Below, piece after piece: positions 47,480-57,078 of a stretch of DNA of 64,000 bases. The notes beneath the pieces are model-generated. The model did not search any database. It saw only the letters and a program-made list of their open reading frames with translations, and was not told the DNA's origin. The stretch covers positions 41,466-105,465 of the forward strand of contig JALESH010000050.1 of the NCBI GenBank assembly GCA_022781985.1. Direction: 5' to 3'. How positions within the stretch are numbered: position 1 is the first letter of the stretch; every line of letters begins with the position of its first letter. Both the position numbers and the translations under genes were made by a program. The DNA comes from Lachnospiraceae bacterium. Its GTDB lineage: Bacteria > Bacillota > Clostridia > Lachnospirales > Lachnospiraceae.

Positions 47480-49830
47480 TGCCCTTCCTCCTGTTTCTCC
47501 CAGTTTTCCCTGGGCACAGCTATCACACTGTCCTTGCCGTAAAACTGCCCTGTTACCCTGTTGGTCCAAGCCTGAGGATCTCCGGTCAGGGGCATATGCA
47601 TCAAAGGGCCCTGATCATCATTGATGGCCGGAAGCACAGCCTCCCTGATCCCGGGATCCAACAGCACCTGCTTTTGCAGCTCCATCTGCTCTTTGAAATC
47701 AGCCGCCTGACCGCCGGCAATATATTCCATGCATCCGTAGACCGTAGTCTTTTTCAGGTCTCCCCGGCACACCAGCAGAAGCGCCATTCCCGCTGCTGCC
47801 AGCAAAGGCAGCAGTTCTCCCTCCTGCCTGTTCCTCTGCCGGCCCAGCACTGCCCCTTCTACATATATCATATCACCAAACACCATAAACAGAAATATAT
47901 AAAAATTCATATTGCGGACACCGCCGGAAACCTCTACCCCGGCATACAGCTCCGGCGCGAACATGGCACAGTACACACAGTAAGACAGCAGGACAAAAAG
48001 CCCGGGCAGAGGATAGCTTTTTGACTCTTTACCCACCGGCAATGCCCTCCCGATGGCGACTGCCGCCGCTCCGAAAAAAAGAAGCAGCAGAGGATGCTCT
48101 CCGATATACTCCACGGCCTGTACCGCCCCCCTGACAAAACAGGAAAGCACCGTCTCAGCCGCCAGCCCCAGACTGAAGCCGAAATCCTCGCCTCCCCGGT
48201 TCCTGTTGCCCGGAGACTTCATGCTGATGATCAGACCCGCTGCCTCCAGCAGCAGGGGAAGCAGGCAGGCTGCTGCTCTTTTCCGTTTTTCCGCCCGGAA
48301 ACAGTAAGCAATGGATACCAGGACGATGACGATAGGCACCAGCAGGGCCGCCTGATAGTTGACCCCGCCCAGCAAAGTCATGCAAAGGGCCAGACCTGCG
48401 TACCAGCCTGCCCCTTCGCTCCTCCTCGGTCCCCCTGCCATAAACCGCAGGTAGCAGAGGATCGCCAGAAGGGCCAGGGCATAGGGAACCACATAATGAG
48501 CCGTACCGTTATACCAGAAAATGGATGACTTTGTGCTGGGCACGAACTGGATGGCCGCCGCCGAGAACAGGAGGAACAAAATGCCGAGGCTCCGGACACT
48601 GTACCCTGCCCTCCGAACCAGCAGCTCATAGGCCAGCAGCGCTGTAGGCAGCAGCCACAGCACCAGCATCAGGGCCGGAACGATGACGTATCCCTTGGCG
48701 GAAAACACCTCCGGCTGAAGGGCAAACAGGAAAATGGAAAACCAGGTGCCCTGCCAGCCCTGATAAAACTCCTGTACCGTTCTGCCTGCAGCCTTAAATA
48801 CCTCCCACAAGGAACGGGTATCCACCCAGGCCCGGCGGGTCAGGATCCCATAACCAAAATCGTCCCCTGTGGCGCAGTCCGTACCGGAAAGCATCAGCAC
48901 CGGAACCAGACTGAGCAAAAACAGGAAGAGCAGCCCCCAAAATACCAGCCTCCCGCTGATCAGATGGGTCAGCTTCCACTGGATCCGGCCAAGCAGCTTC
49001 CTGCCCTGCTCCAGCCCATATTCTGCCCTGCCTATTCCATAGCCGGCGGCCGCCTCGAAGCTCTTTCCCCCATCTGCACATACTCTGACCAGCTTCCTTC
49101 TGTACCGCTTCTCCTCCCCCAGTCCGTATTTTTGATAGATATAGCCATATTCAAAGGCATTCAGCTCCCCGTCCTCCCGGCAGCTCTCTGTCAGCTGCCC
49201 GCTGCTGACCCCTATGGAAATGAGGGGCTCCTCCGTGTAGGCAAAGCAGGGATTCTTTTTCAGTATACCCATATAATATTCCATATCCACCAGCCAGGTC
49301 AGGTTCTCATCATAACGGCCAGCGCCTTCCCCTGCCTCCACAGCCCTTCTCCTGACGATGACCGCACTGGGCGCGCCTATAGTATTTCCCAAAAAAAGGT
49401 TGCGCCAGTCCCTCCTGATAAGCTGTGCATCCTCCCCGGAAATACACCTCTCATAGCAGCTCTCTCCCTCCACCTGACAGCTTCCCGAGAAAGCCATAGC
49501 CGCTTCCGGATGCTCCTCCAGCAGATCCACAAAGGCCTGCAGCGAGGCCCCCGTGGTAAACCAGTCATCATGGTGCATGATTTTCACATATTCTCCACAG
49601 CTTTTCTCTATGGCAGCATTCCAGTTGGCAGCGGGCCCCGACCGGTTGCTGTTTTTATAATATCTGATATACCCTCTTTCCTCTGCCAGCCTCCTGATCT
49701 CATCCCCATCCGAATCATCGGTAATGATGACCTCATAATCCCGAAAGCTCTGCTGCTCAATAGAGTCCAGCAGCCTGGCCAGAGACGCCCTGTTATTATA
49801 AGCCGGAATACAGATCGATACCTTTACCAT
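47476..49830 (-). CDS. GT2 glycosyltransferase fused to a C-terminal multi-TM GT-C-like (DUF6056-like) domain
   Basis: MVKVSICIPAYNNRASLARLLDSIEQQSFRDYEVIITDDSDGDE...HHDDWF; then TM domain with ATGDDFGYGILTRRAW...QGWQGTWFSIFLFALQPE...FWYNGTAHYVVPY. Confidence 0.85.
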   Translation of the reverse strand: MVKVSICIPAYNNRASLARLLDSIEQQSFRDYEVIITDDSDGDEIRRLAEERGYIRYYKNSNRSGPAANWNAAIEKSCGEYVKIMHHDDWFTTGASLQAFVDLLEEHPEAAMAFSGSCQVEGESCYERCISGEDAQLIRRDWRNLFLGNTIGAPSAVIVRRRAVEAGEGAGRYDENLTWLVDMEYYMGILKKNPCFAYTEEPLISIGVSSGQLTESCREDGELNAFEYGYIYQKYGLGEEKRYRRKLVRVCADGGKSFEAAAGYGIGRAEYGLEQGRKLLGRIQWKLTHLISGRLVFWGLLFLFLLSLVPVLMLSGTDCATGDDFGYGILTRRAWVDTRSLWEVFKAAGRTVQEFYQGWQGTWFSIFLFALQPEVFSAKGYVIVPALMLVLWLLPTALLAYELLVRRAGYSVRSLGILFLLFSAAAIQFVPSTKSSIFWYNGTAHYVVPYALALLAILCYLRFMAGGPRRSEGAGWYAGLALCMTLLGGVNYQAALLVPIVIVLVSIAYCFRAEKRKRAAACLLPLLLEAAGLIISMKSPGNRNRGGEDFGFSLGLAAETVLSCFVRGAVQAVEYIGEHPLLLLFFGAAAVAIGRALPVGKESKSYPLPGLFVLLSYCVYCAMFAPELYAGVEVSGGVRNMNFYIFLFMVFGDMIYVEGAVLGRQRNRQEGELLPLLAAAGMALLLVCRGDLKKTTVYGCMEYIAGGQAADFKEQMELQKQVLLDPGIREAVLPAINDDQGPLMHMPLTGDPQAWTNRVTGQFYGKDSVIAVPRENWEKQEEGQ

Positions 49831-49845
49831 TGCCAACAACCTCTC

Positions 49846-50850
49846 TTACCCCTTTTTCACCATCCTCTGCAGCCTGCGGATGGCCTTATCTCCATAATAA
49901 AGAGCCTGATCCTTTGCTGCCTGCCGCCTTACCGCCTGCTCACTATAGCCCCGGCAGGAATGTCTGTCCCTTCGTTTATATGCTTCCAGCTCCTGCCTGC
50001 ATTCCCGGGCAGTGAACAGCCGTCCCCTTCTGTCCTGATACAGAAAGCCTTCATATATATTCTGCTCAGAAGCCCAGTAGCCGTCCGATACATTATGCCT
50101 GGCCCAATATTTGGGAGCTATGACTTTTTCCGCCGTGGTACTGGTAAAGGCCGGGAAAAAGCCAAAGGTGGAATTGGACAGGATCAGGTATCTGGCATTT
50201 TTTATGGTGACATAGTCCCCGGCCAGGTCAAAATGATGAGCCTTCACCTCCGGCAGCACCCGTCCGGCTGCCTCCACGTCATCCGTCACCACCATGAATT
50301 CCATATCAGAGCGTATTTTTCTCATATTGTCCATGGCATCCAGCCAGTATTTTCTCCTGAGAAACAGCACCCGGCTGTCCGCATATTCCCCGCCCCGGAT
50401 ATTGATAATGCAGAGGTTATCCCGGGTAAATGCATGAGAATCATACTCCTCCTTCACCCGCAGCCATTCCCTGATCTCCGCCCTGTGGTGGAGAAAATAC
50501 CTTTCCGCCTGCAGATTCCCATACAGCAGTGTATTGTCGGGAACACCATACACTCCCTCATCCGCTCCGGCCACATAGCAGCCATGGGTCATGTCGTGGA
50601 CACAGGTTCTCATATACAGCCGTCTGTCAGCCTCCCTATAGGCACCATATGCCGACACCTCTTTTACAGGCCTGCCCAGATCCATATCCATAAAATACAT
50701 TCCCCTTTTGCTGTGGATGTTCACTGCCAGCTCCTCCTGCCCTGCCGTGCCGAAGTCATAGCCCAGATCCCGGGCGATACATCTGGCTGAAACATAACAA
50801 AAAAGCTGGTTGCCCAGGCCCTGGCCTTTTAAAAATTCTGTTCCTATCAT
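49846..50850 (-). CDS. GT11-like (alpha-1,2-fucosyltransferase-related) protein, divergent motif
   Basis: GTEFLKGQGLGNQLFCYVSARCIARDLGYDF; NIRGGEYADSRVLFL in the HxRRGDY position; LSNSTFGFFPAFT. Confidence 0.7.
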   Translation of the reverse strand: MIGTEFLKGQGLGNQLFCYVSARCIARDLGYDFGTAGQEELAVNIHSKRGMYFMDMDLGRPVKEVSAYGAYREADRRLYMRTCVHDMTHGCYVAGADEGVYGVPDNTLLYGNLQAERYFLHHRAEIREWLRVKEEYDSHAFTRDNLCIINIRGGEYADSRVLFLRRKYWLDAMDNMRKIRSDMEFMVVTDDVEAAGRVLPEVKAHHFDLAGDYVTIKNARYLILSNSTFGFFPAFTSTTAEKVIAPKYWARHNVSDGYWASEQNIYEGFLYQDRRGRLFTARECRQELEAYKRRDRHSCRGYSEQAVRRQAAKDQALYYGDKAIRRLQRMVKKG

Positions 50851-50897
50851 TTTGCTTCCTCCGGGGGGCCTTCCTTACAACACCCTGTAATCCATCA

Positions 50898-51749
50898 TCA
50901 CTCACCCCACCCCAGCATCCTCCTTAGCCGCCGGAACCGCCTGCCCTTCTCCAGTTCCTTTTTCTGCATCACAGCTTCCCGTTCTGTCAGCTTCCTGTCA
51001 AAAGCGGCCTCATCCTGCATCCACTCATTTTCTTCATAGGAGGCTTCAAAAATAACCGGGAGCATCCTCTCGATCATATGGGCTTCCGAAGGGAAGCTGG
51101 GATCCAGGCCGTAATTCATCAGCTTATTCAGGTTGCGATAGAAAGCAGGGCTGTGCTTCCTGACCTGCTCCCTGCGCAGGATATAACAGGCACCAGGGGA
51201 AAACAGGCAGTATCTGGGAATCACCGGATCCTTATAGATAAAACGCAGCAGCTCGTCGAAGTCGTCAAAATATCTGTGAGGATGGTTGGGAGAATCAACA
51301 TACCAGGAGGTATTCTCCTCAATGTACTGGCACTCGGACACCAAGCTGGAGATGTCACTCAGGGGCAGGTCTTGTCCCCGGCCGCAGCTTCCCTTTTTAG
51401 CAAATCTGGCACGACTCTCCCTGTCCTCGTATAGATAAGTAAAGTACCGGTTGTCATAGACCCTGTCAAAATATTCCCTGGAACAATGCCGGCCCAGCAT
51501 GTTGCCCTTGCAGATGCACATCACCTGGGGCAGGGTGTCAAACTGCTCCCCGAAAAAATCGAAGTAGGTGGTAATATTATGCCCTGTGTTCTCCACCTGA
51601 ATAAACCGGATGCCCTTTTCCTCCATCAGCCCGGGAATCCTTTCATCGGTAGAGGCATCCACCACCAGGTAGTCCCGGCAGTAAGAAAGCAGTTCCTCCG
51701 GCACCGTATTAAAATTGTGAATAAGAAAAAAATTGTCTGTTTTTTTCAT
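50898..51749 (-). CDS. DUF3431-like putative glycosyltransferase
   Basis: QVENTGHNITTYFDFFGEQFDTLPQVMCICKGNMLGRHCSREYFDRV resembles the 'child walks home'-type DUF3431 pattern; start at MKKTDNFFLIHNF. Confidence 0.5.
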   Translation of the reverse strand: MKKTDNFFLIHNFNTVPEELLSYCRDYLVVDASTDERIPGLMEEKGIRFIQVENTGHNITTYFDFFGEQFDTLPQVMCICKGNMLGRHCSREYFDRVYDNRYFTYLYEDRESRARFAKKGSCGRGQDLPLSDISSLVSECQYIEENTSWYVDSPNHPHRYFDDFDELLRFIYKDPVIPRYCLFSPGACYILRREQVRKHSPAFYRNLNKLMNYGLDPSFPSEAHMIERMLPVIFEASYEENEWMQDEAAFDRKLTEREAVMQKKELEKGRRFRRLRRMLGWGE

Positions 51750-51777
51750 TTTTATTCCAAGACTCTCCTCCAGCACC

Positions 51778-52641
51778 TTATTTCCAGAATTCATACCACC
51801 TTGGCTTCTTATACAGAAGGTATTCATACCGGTCTATATTTTCCCTGAGATATTTCGGAAAAGTACCATCGATCTCCACCTGTACCATCCGGGCATCTCT
51901 TCCGAAAATATCCCGGTGGCTGCGGATATTCTTCTTTACTCTGGACAGGGTGGAGCGGTTGTTGTATTCCTGGTGGGCCGCACTTTTTATCTTGTACTTT
52001 ACCCTTTCCTCCACCGACTGATTTTTGCCGCCTCCCATGTAGCTGAAATGCCAGCCTCCGTCCGGTACGCGGATGCCGATTTCCTTCTGCTCCTTATTCC
52101 GCAGCTCCTCCGTGGTGTACTTCTCCAGCATACTGCAGCGGCACACCTTGGTGCCCAGCCACATGGGCCTGTCCACGCCCTCAAACTCTCCTGTCACCGA
52201 AAGCAGCCTCCCCGATACCTCCTCCATATTCAGAAAGCAATAGAAGAGCCGCTGGGCCAGCATATAGATTTTCCCCTCCTCCACCTGAGGAATCAGGGTT
52301 CTCAGGGTCTCAGGATCGGGGATCTCATCCACATCACTGAAGACCAGGATGTCCTGGGGCTGACAGCCGGCCAGCCCCCTTGCCACCGCGCATTTCTGAT
52401 GGTGATCCCTGGTAAATGCATCACAGTCCATAGGGGTATCATCCACCACATTATGGATAATCTTATGCTCAAACTCCCGAAACAGGTCTTTATTTTCCGC
52501 ATAAAAAAGCGGCTTGGAATCCCCGGAAAAGGTGACGGTAGACTCACTGATGACAAACCGATCCACCACATCGTTTAAAATATGCATCCTTAACAGTAAT
52601 ATATCCAACTCGTTAAAAAACTGAAAACTATCATAAACCAT
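51778..52641 (-). CDS. GT17-like N-acetylglucosaminyltransferase family protein
   Basis: MVYDSFQFFNELDILLLRMHILNDVVDRFVISESTVTFSGDSKPLFYAEN; FSDVDEIPDPETLR; GWHFSYMGG. Confidence 0.85.
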   Translation of the reverse strand: MVYDSFQFFNELDILLLRMHILNDVVDRFVISESTVTFSGDSKPLFYAENKDLFREFEHKIIHNVVDDTPMDCDAFTRDHHQKCAVARGLAGCQPQDILVFSDVDEIPDPETLRTLIPQVEEGKIYMLAQRLFYCFLNMEEVSGRLLSVTGEFEGVDRPMWLGTKVCRCSMLEKYTTEELRNKEQKEIGIRVPDGGWHFSYMGGGKNQSVEERVKYKIKSAAHQEYNNRSTLSRVKKNIRSHRDIFGRDARMVQVEIDGTFPKYLRENIDRYEYLLYKKPRWYEFWK

Positions 52642-52672
52642 ATCTGTCTGCCTCTACCTCCCATGCAGCCTG

Positions 52673-53359
52673 CTATCTGTGAAACCTGGGATACTCCCCA
52701 TTGGTACCGGCCCATTTGTGGAAGACAAAGGGCCGTATGCCTGCCACTTCCGGAATCATGGATTCATGGCCAAAATACCTTGCCACCTCCAGGGGCGCAT
52801 ACCTCATCCCTGCCGCCTCGAACAAATGCCTGTTCTTGCAGCAGATAAATCCGTCCTCATTAAAAAAACCATGATCCGCCTCAAAGGGAATCCCAGCCTT
52901 CTCCGGGAACTCCAGCAGCCTTTTGCTCCTGATGGACACACTGTTTCCCACCCGGCAGATATTTCCGTGGATATCCCTGTAGGAAAAATCATCCTTGGGC
53001 AGGGGAAAGGGCGAGCCGATATAATCATAATCCAGAAACTCATCCCGCCACATATCCGGATTCACCACAAAGCCGTCATAATGTACCAGCAGCATAAAAT
53101 CCGTATCTATATAATGATGGATCTTATAAATCATATTATAATTAAAATCATCAATAGTTTTCAGCCTGGCGATATGCTTATACTGAATCCCTCCGGGCAG
53201 AAACAGGGGCCTCCTGTGGGTGATCAGCACCACTGCCCCAAAGTCGATCCCCTTTCTGCTGTATTCCAGAGCCTTCACCGTCTCCCTTACCCGGACACTG
53301 GTCATGGCTGCCAGCGTCACGCGGGGAAGCTGCAGCCTGCCGTCTTTATATACACTCAT
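52673..53359 (-). CDS. DUF5672 family protein (putative glycosyltransferase)
   Basis: LPRVTLAAMTSVRVRETVKALEYSRKGIDFGAVVLITH; YDGFVVNPDMWRDEFLDYDYIGSPFP; GNSVSIRSKRLLEF; EDGFICCKNRHLFEAAGMRYAPLEVARYFGHE. Confidence 0.78.
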   Translation of the reverse strand: MSVYKDGRLQLPRVTLAAMTSVRVRETVKALEYSRKGIDFGAVVLITHRRPLFLPGGIQYKHIARLKTIDDFNYNMIYKIHHYIDTDFMLLVHYDGFVVNPDMWRDEFLDYDYIGSPFPLPKDDFSYRDIHGNICRVGNSVSIRSKRLLEFPEKAGIPFEADHGFFNEDGFICCKNRHLFEAAGMRYAPLEVARYFGHESMIPEVAGIRPFVFHKWAGTNGEYPRFHR

Positions 53360-53362
53360 TCC

Positions 53363-55105
53363 TTATTTCTCCCTGTGAAATGTCTGCCCCTCTACCCGAT
53401 ACACCGCATCACACTTTTCAATAGTGGTCAGCCTATGGGCTATGATGACCAGCGTCTTCTTTCCATGAAGCCTTTCGATGGCCTCCATAATCGCTGCCTC
53501 TGTATCGTTGTCCAGTGCTGAGGTGGCCTCATCAAATATCATAATCTCCGGGGAGGTATACAGAGCCCTGGCGATTCCCAGGCGCTGTCTCTGGCCTCCG
53601 GAGATACGTACCCCCCTCTCTCCTATGCTGGTATCCAGCCCGGCAGGCAGCCCCCGGACAAACTCATCCATCTGTGCTTCCTTCAAGGCATACCAGACCT
53701 GAGCCTCATCGATCTCCTTTTCCTCCACACCATAGGCCACATTATTGCGTATGGTGTCGTCCAGCATAAAAATCATCTGAGGCACATAGCCAATTTTGGC
53801 ATACCAGCCCGGCAGATTGGTTTTGATATCCACTCCATCCACCGTTACCCTGCCCTTTTGGGGATGCAGGAGTCCCAGCAGGATATCCACTGTGGTGGAT
53901 TTTCCCGCCCCGGAGGGCCCGATGAAGCCCACCGACCCGCCGATGGGAATGGATACCTCCGCATTCTTCAGGATGTCTGTCTCCGTGTTGGGATAACGAT
54001 AGGTAATGTCCTCCAGCTTCACCTCCTTTGTAAAGCTCACGGGCTCTATCCTTTCCTCCCGGGAGAACAGTGCCTCCGCTTCCCCATCCTTTTCATGGCT
54101 CCGGATGATAATATCCTCCACAGCAGACAGGGAAGGCTCGTAGTAGGCAATATTATTGATATAAGTAGAAAGCTTGTTGGCACTGGGCATCAGCTTAATG
54201 GCCACTGCAGCCAGCATACCCACCTGCTTCAGCATATCGGTAATATTGTTGCCCTGAGCCAGAAAAACAGCCACAATCAGCAGAATGCCGCACATACAGA
54301 CGGTTTCTATCAAAAGCCTGGGGATGTTCTGCATGGAATTCTGCTTTTTCTGTATGGTATTCAGCCTGTCTGCGCTTTTTTCATACTGCTCTACAAAATA
54401 CCGCTCCTTGTTCAGAACCTTGGTTTCCTTCATGCCGTTGACTGCCTGCATGATCCATTTGGTAGTCAAAGCACTGTTCACCTGTACCTCATGGCCAAAC
54501 CGCCTGAGCACCGGTCCAAGCAGCTTTTTATTGGCCAGCAGAATGCCGCCCAGCACCAGGCACATGACCAGAGTCATGACTGGGCTGATCACCAGGGCCA
54601 GCGCCAGCAGGGCCGCAAAGATAAACAGCTCTGTAAAAAGCTGCAGAAAGGTCAGCAGCAGATTATAGGAGCCATTCACATCGCTCATGATATGACGCAT
54701 GACCACCGGCGTGCTGGCATCCAGATAAAATTCGTAGGGCCTGCGCACATAGTCCTTAAAAAGATTCCGGGAGGTATGGAACTGTCCGTTATAAATAAAA
54801 CGGTACTGTGCATAGTAAAGGAAATAAAGATAGACATTCTTCACTACAAAGATCAGGCTCAGCGCAATGGCCAGCAGAATGAGGAATCCGTTGGTGTCCG
54901 TCAGCCCGAACAGGTCATAAAAATAATTCAGATACTTATTATCATAGATGCTGCCCGGCTCCATGGCCACCGTAATGAACGGAATCAGCATAGAGGTACC
55001 CATGGTCTCCAGACCGGCTCCAACCAGCATCATAAAAAGCAGGAGAACCAGCATCCTTCTCTGCCTGTCCGTCAATATCCGGATCACTCTCTTCATCAGC
55101 TTCAT
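53363..55105 (-). CDS. ABC transporter permease/ATP-binding protein, PglK/MsbA-like
   Basis: Walker A GPSGAGKST; ISGGQRQRLGIARALYTSPEIMIFDEATSALD; similar to 19840-21603. Confidence 0.9.
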   Translation of the reverse strand: MKLMKRVIRILTDRQRRMLVLLLFMMLVGAGLETMGTSMLIPFITVAMEPGSIYDNKYLNYFYDLFGLTDTNGFLILLAIALSLIFVVKNVYLYFLYYAQYRFIYNGQFHTSRNLFKDYVRRPYEFYLDASTPVVMRHIMSDVNGSYNLLLTFLQLFTELFIFAALLALALVISPVMTLVMCLVLGGILLANKKLLGPVLRRFGHEVQVNSALTTKWIMQAVNGMKETKVLNKERYFVEQYEKSADRLNTIQKKQNSMQNIPRLLIETVCMCGILLIVAVFLAQGNNITDMLKQVGMLAAVAIKLMPSANKLSTYINNIAYYEPSLSAVEDIIIRSHEKDGEAEALFSREERIEPVSFTKEVKLEDITYRYPNTETDILKNAEVSIPIGGSVGFIGPSGAGKSTTVDILLGLLHPQKGRVTVDGVDIKTNLPGWYAKIGYVPQMIFMLDDTIRNNVAYGVEEKEIDEAQVWYALKEAQMDEFVRGLPAGLDTSIGERGVRISGGQRQRLGIARALYTSPEIMIFDEATSALDNDTEAAIMEAIERLHGKKTLVIIAHRLTTIEKCDAVYRVEGQTFHREK

Positions 55106-55151
55106 AGCTTCTTACCACGCCTTTCCAGTGCCCTGCAGCCGGGCTCTTTCC

Positions 55152-56162
55152 TCATCCGCCGCTGCGCAGCGGGATCACATATCTGTCATAGAGCTTCACC
55201 ACCCGGTAATACAGTCCCGGCAGCCAAAGCGCCAGCCTCATCCTCACCCGGTCTCCCGCCGTCACATAGTCCTTTTTATATATCCTGCGAATACTGTCCC
55301 TGTCCGCTCTCAGCTGTCTGACTATCTCCAGGGCAAAGCACCGGGTCTGCTTCCCTTCCATAAAATCAAGATAATAAAACAACAGCCGTCTGTAAAAATG
55401 ATAGGCCGCCTTATCCGAAAGCTCAGCCATCCCCTGCTCCCGAAGATGGGCGATCTGCTCCCTCCAGAACGGTATCTCGTCCCGCAGCCTCCGCTCCCCG
55501 GCCTTTTCATTCATAATGCTTCCCTCTCTGTCCAGCACATAATTATAATATGCCGTATCCAGATATGCCAGCCTCTCCATCCTGCAGAAGGCTCTGGTGG
55601 TAAACATGATATCCTCCGAGTTTTTCCCCACCGGAAAACGCATATCTGCTATCAGCTCCCTGGCAAACAGCTTGCTCCACACGGAATTGTAGATCAGATA
55701 TCTTTCATCTCCGCAAAGATACACCTCCAGAGCCTCTGCTCTTGATAATAATACACTATTACCGGCAGAACCGTCAATCATACCGCTTTTTGTAATCTGC
55801 TTATAGCGGCAGGCCGCAATCTGAGCCTTCCCCCTTTCGCAGGCTTCATACATGGCCCGGTACATATCCGCCTCTATCCAGTCATCTCCATCCACAAAGC
55901 CGATGTACTCTCCCCTGGCCAGCTCCATCCCTGCATTCCTGGCATCCGACAGACCTCCGTTGGCCTTATGGATGACCCGGATCCTTCCATCCTTTGCCGC
56001 ATAGTCATCGCAGAGCCTTCCGGAGCCGTCCTCAGAGCCGTCATCCACCAGAATGATTTCCAGATTGGAGTAGGTCTGGGAACGTATGGAATCCACGCAG
56101 CGTTGGATGTATTCTTCTATATTATATATGGCCACGATGACCGAAATCAGCTTCTCCTCCAT
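55152..56162 (-). CDS. Glycosyltransferase family 2
   Basis: MEEKLISVIVAIYNIEEYIQRCVDSIRSQTYSNLEIILVDDGSEDGSG; FVDGDDWIE. Confidence 0.92.
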   Translation of the reverse strand: MEEKLISVIVAIYNIEEYIQRCVDSIRSQTYSNLEIILVDDGSEDGSGRLCDDYAAKDGRIRVIHKANGGLSDARNAGMELARGEYIGFVDGDDWIEADMYRAMYEACERGKAQIAACRYKQITKSGMIDGSAGNSVLLSRAEALEVYLCGDERYLIYNSVWSKLFARELIADMRFPVGKNSEDIMFTTRAFCRMERLAYLDTAYYNYVLDREGSIMNEKAGERRLRDEIPFWREQIAHLREQGMAELSDKAAYHFYRRLLFYYLDFMEGKQTRCFALEIVRQLRADRDSIRRIYKKDYVTAGDRVRMRLALWLPGLYYRVVKLYDRYVIPLRSGG

Positions 56163-57078
56163 GGAGACCTCCTCCCATCCCCATCCGATTCCCAGATGCA
56201 TCCACCCGCAGCATTGCAGGGGTATATATATCTCTGCACTCACAGGTATTCAGCCACCTGTCCGGTGCCGCCACCACCTTATCTCTCCCTTCATTCAGCC
56301 AGGCTCCCCACCAGCTGAAGCTGCTGTTGGCAATGATATGGTGGCTGCATCTGCTCATCAGCATCAGGTCGATATAACCGGTTTCCTCATGGGTTCCCTG
56401 AATCACCGTAAAAGACCGCCCAAACCGGGCTTCCTTCTCCCGCCCCCATCCCAAGGCCCAGACCGGATCATTGGAAAAGATAAAAAATTCTGCATGGGGA
56501 TGCTTTTCCAGCAGCAGCCTGATGGCTCCCTCATAGTAGGCTTCGGTGCAGATACCGCCGTAAACCTGCTGCGCCTGAAGGTAGTCTCCTCTTCGGAGGT
56601 GGATGCTGACTGCACAGGCAGAAGCTATCCGTTTCTCATATTCCCTGATCTGTGCCTGGATTTCCTTTGGAACCGGTACATTCCGAAAGCGGAAGGCCTC
56701 CCTCACCCGGCTCTCTATATCCTTAAAATAACGCTCACTCTGAAAGCAGCCGCAGAGATAGGCATCCTCCTTCTTTAATACCTCTTCGTCATAATCTACG
56801 GACGCCTCATGGTATTCCCTGCTCCTTCTTCCCAGCAGCCTGCGGCGGAGGCGATGGAGGGGCTGCATGGAGGCATCTGTTATCTCTTCAATCTCTTCCT
56901 GAGAGGCTTTGGGGTAATCAACGCCGAAGACAGCGAGCCTGATGGGCCTGGCATTGTCCAGCCTGTACTCGGTGACATCGTCAAATTTCACCTCTCTGCC
57001 CAGGGAAACCAGCTTCAGATAAAGCCCGTACTGGAACATCTGATTACCCATCCCGCCCGACATCCGGATAATATTCAT
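56122..57078 (-). CDS. Alpha-1,2-fucosyltransferase-like (GT11)
   Basis: MNIIRMSGGMGNQMFQYGLYLKLVSLG; SIHLRRGDYLQAQQVYGGICTEAYYEGAI; NSSFSWWGAWLN; start overlaps upstream stop (ATGA). Confidence 0.92.
   Translation of the reverse strand: MNIIRMSGGMGNQMFQYGLYLKLVSLGREVKFDDVTEYRLDNARPIRLAVFGVDYPKASQEEIEEITDASMQPLHRLRRRLLGRRSREYHEASVDYDEEVLKKEDAYLCGCFQSERYFKDIESRVREAFRFRNVPVPKEIQAQIREYEKRIASACAVSIHLRRGDYLQAQQVYGGICTEAYYEGAIRLLLEKHPHAEFFIFSNDPVWALGWGREKEARFGRSFTVIQGTHEETGYIDLMLMSRCSHHIIANSSFSWWGAWLNEGRDKVVAAPDRWLNTCECRDIYTPAMLRVDASGNRMGMGGGLHGGEADFGHRGHI

Noticed and set aside
48964-50790. 608-aa plus-strand ORF
   Set aside because: Antisense across two unrelated minus-strand genes (GT2/GT-C fusion and GT11-like) with no protein-like motifs.
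53858-55321. 487-aa plus-strand ORF
   Set aside because: Antisense to a canonical ABC transporter; His/Gln-rich shadow ORF.
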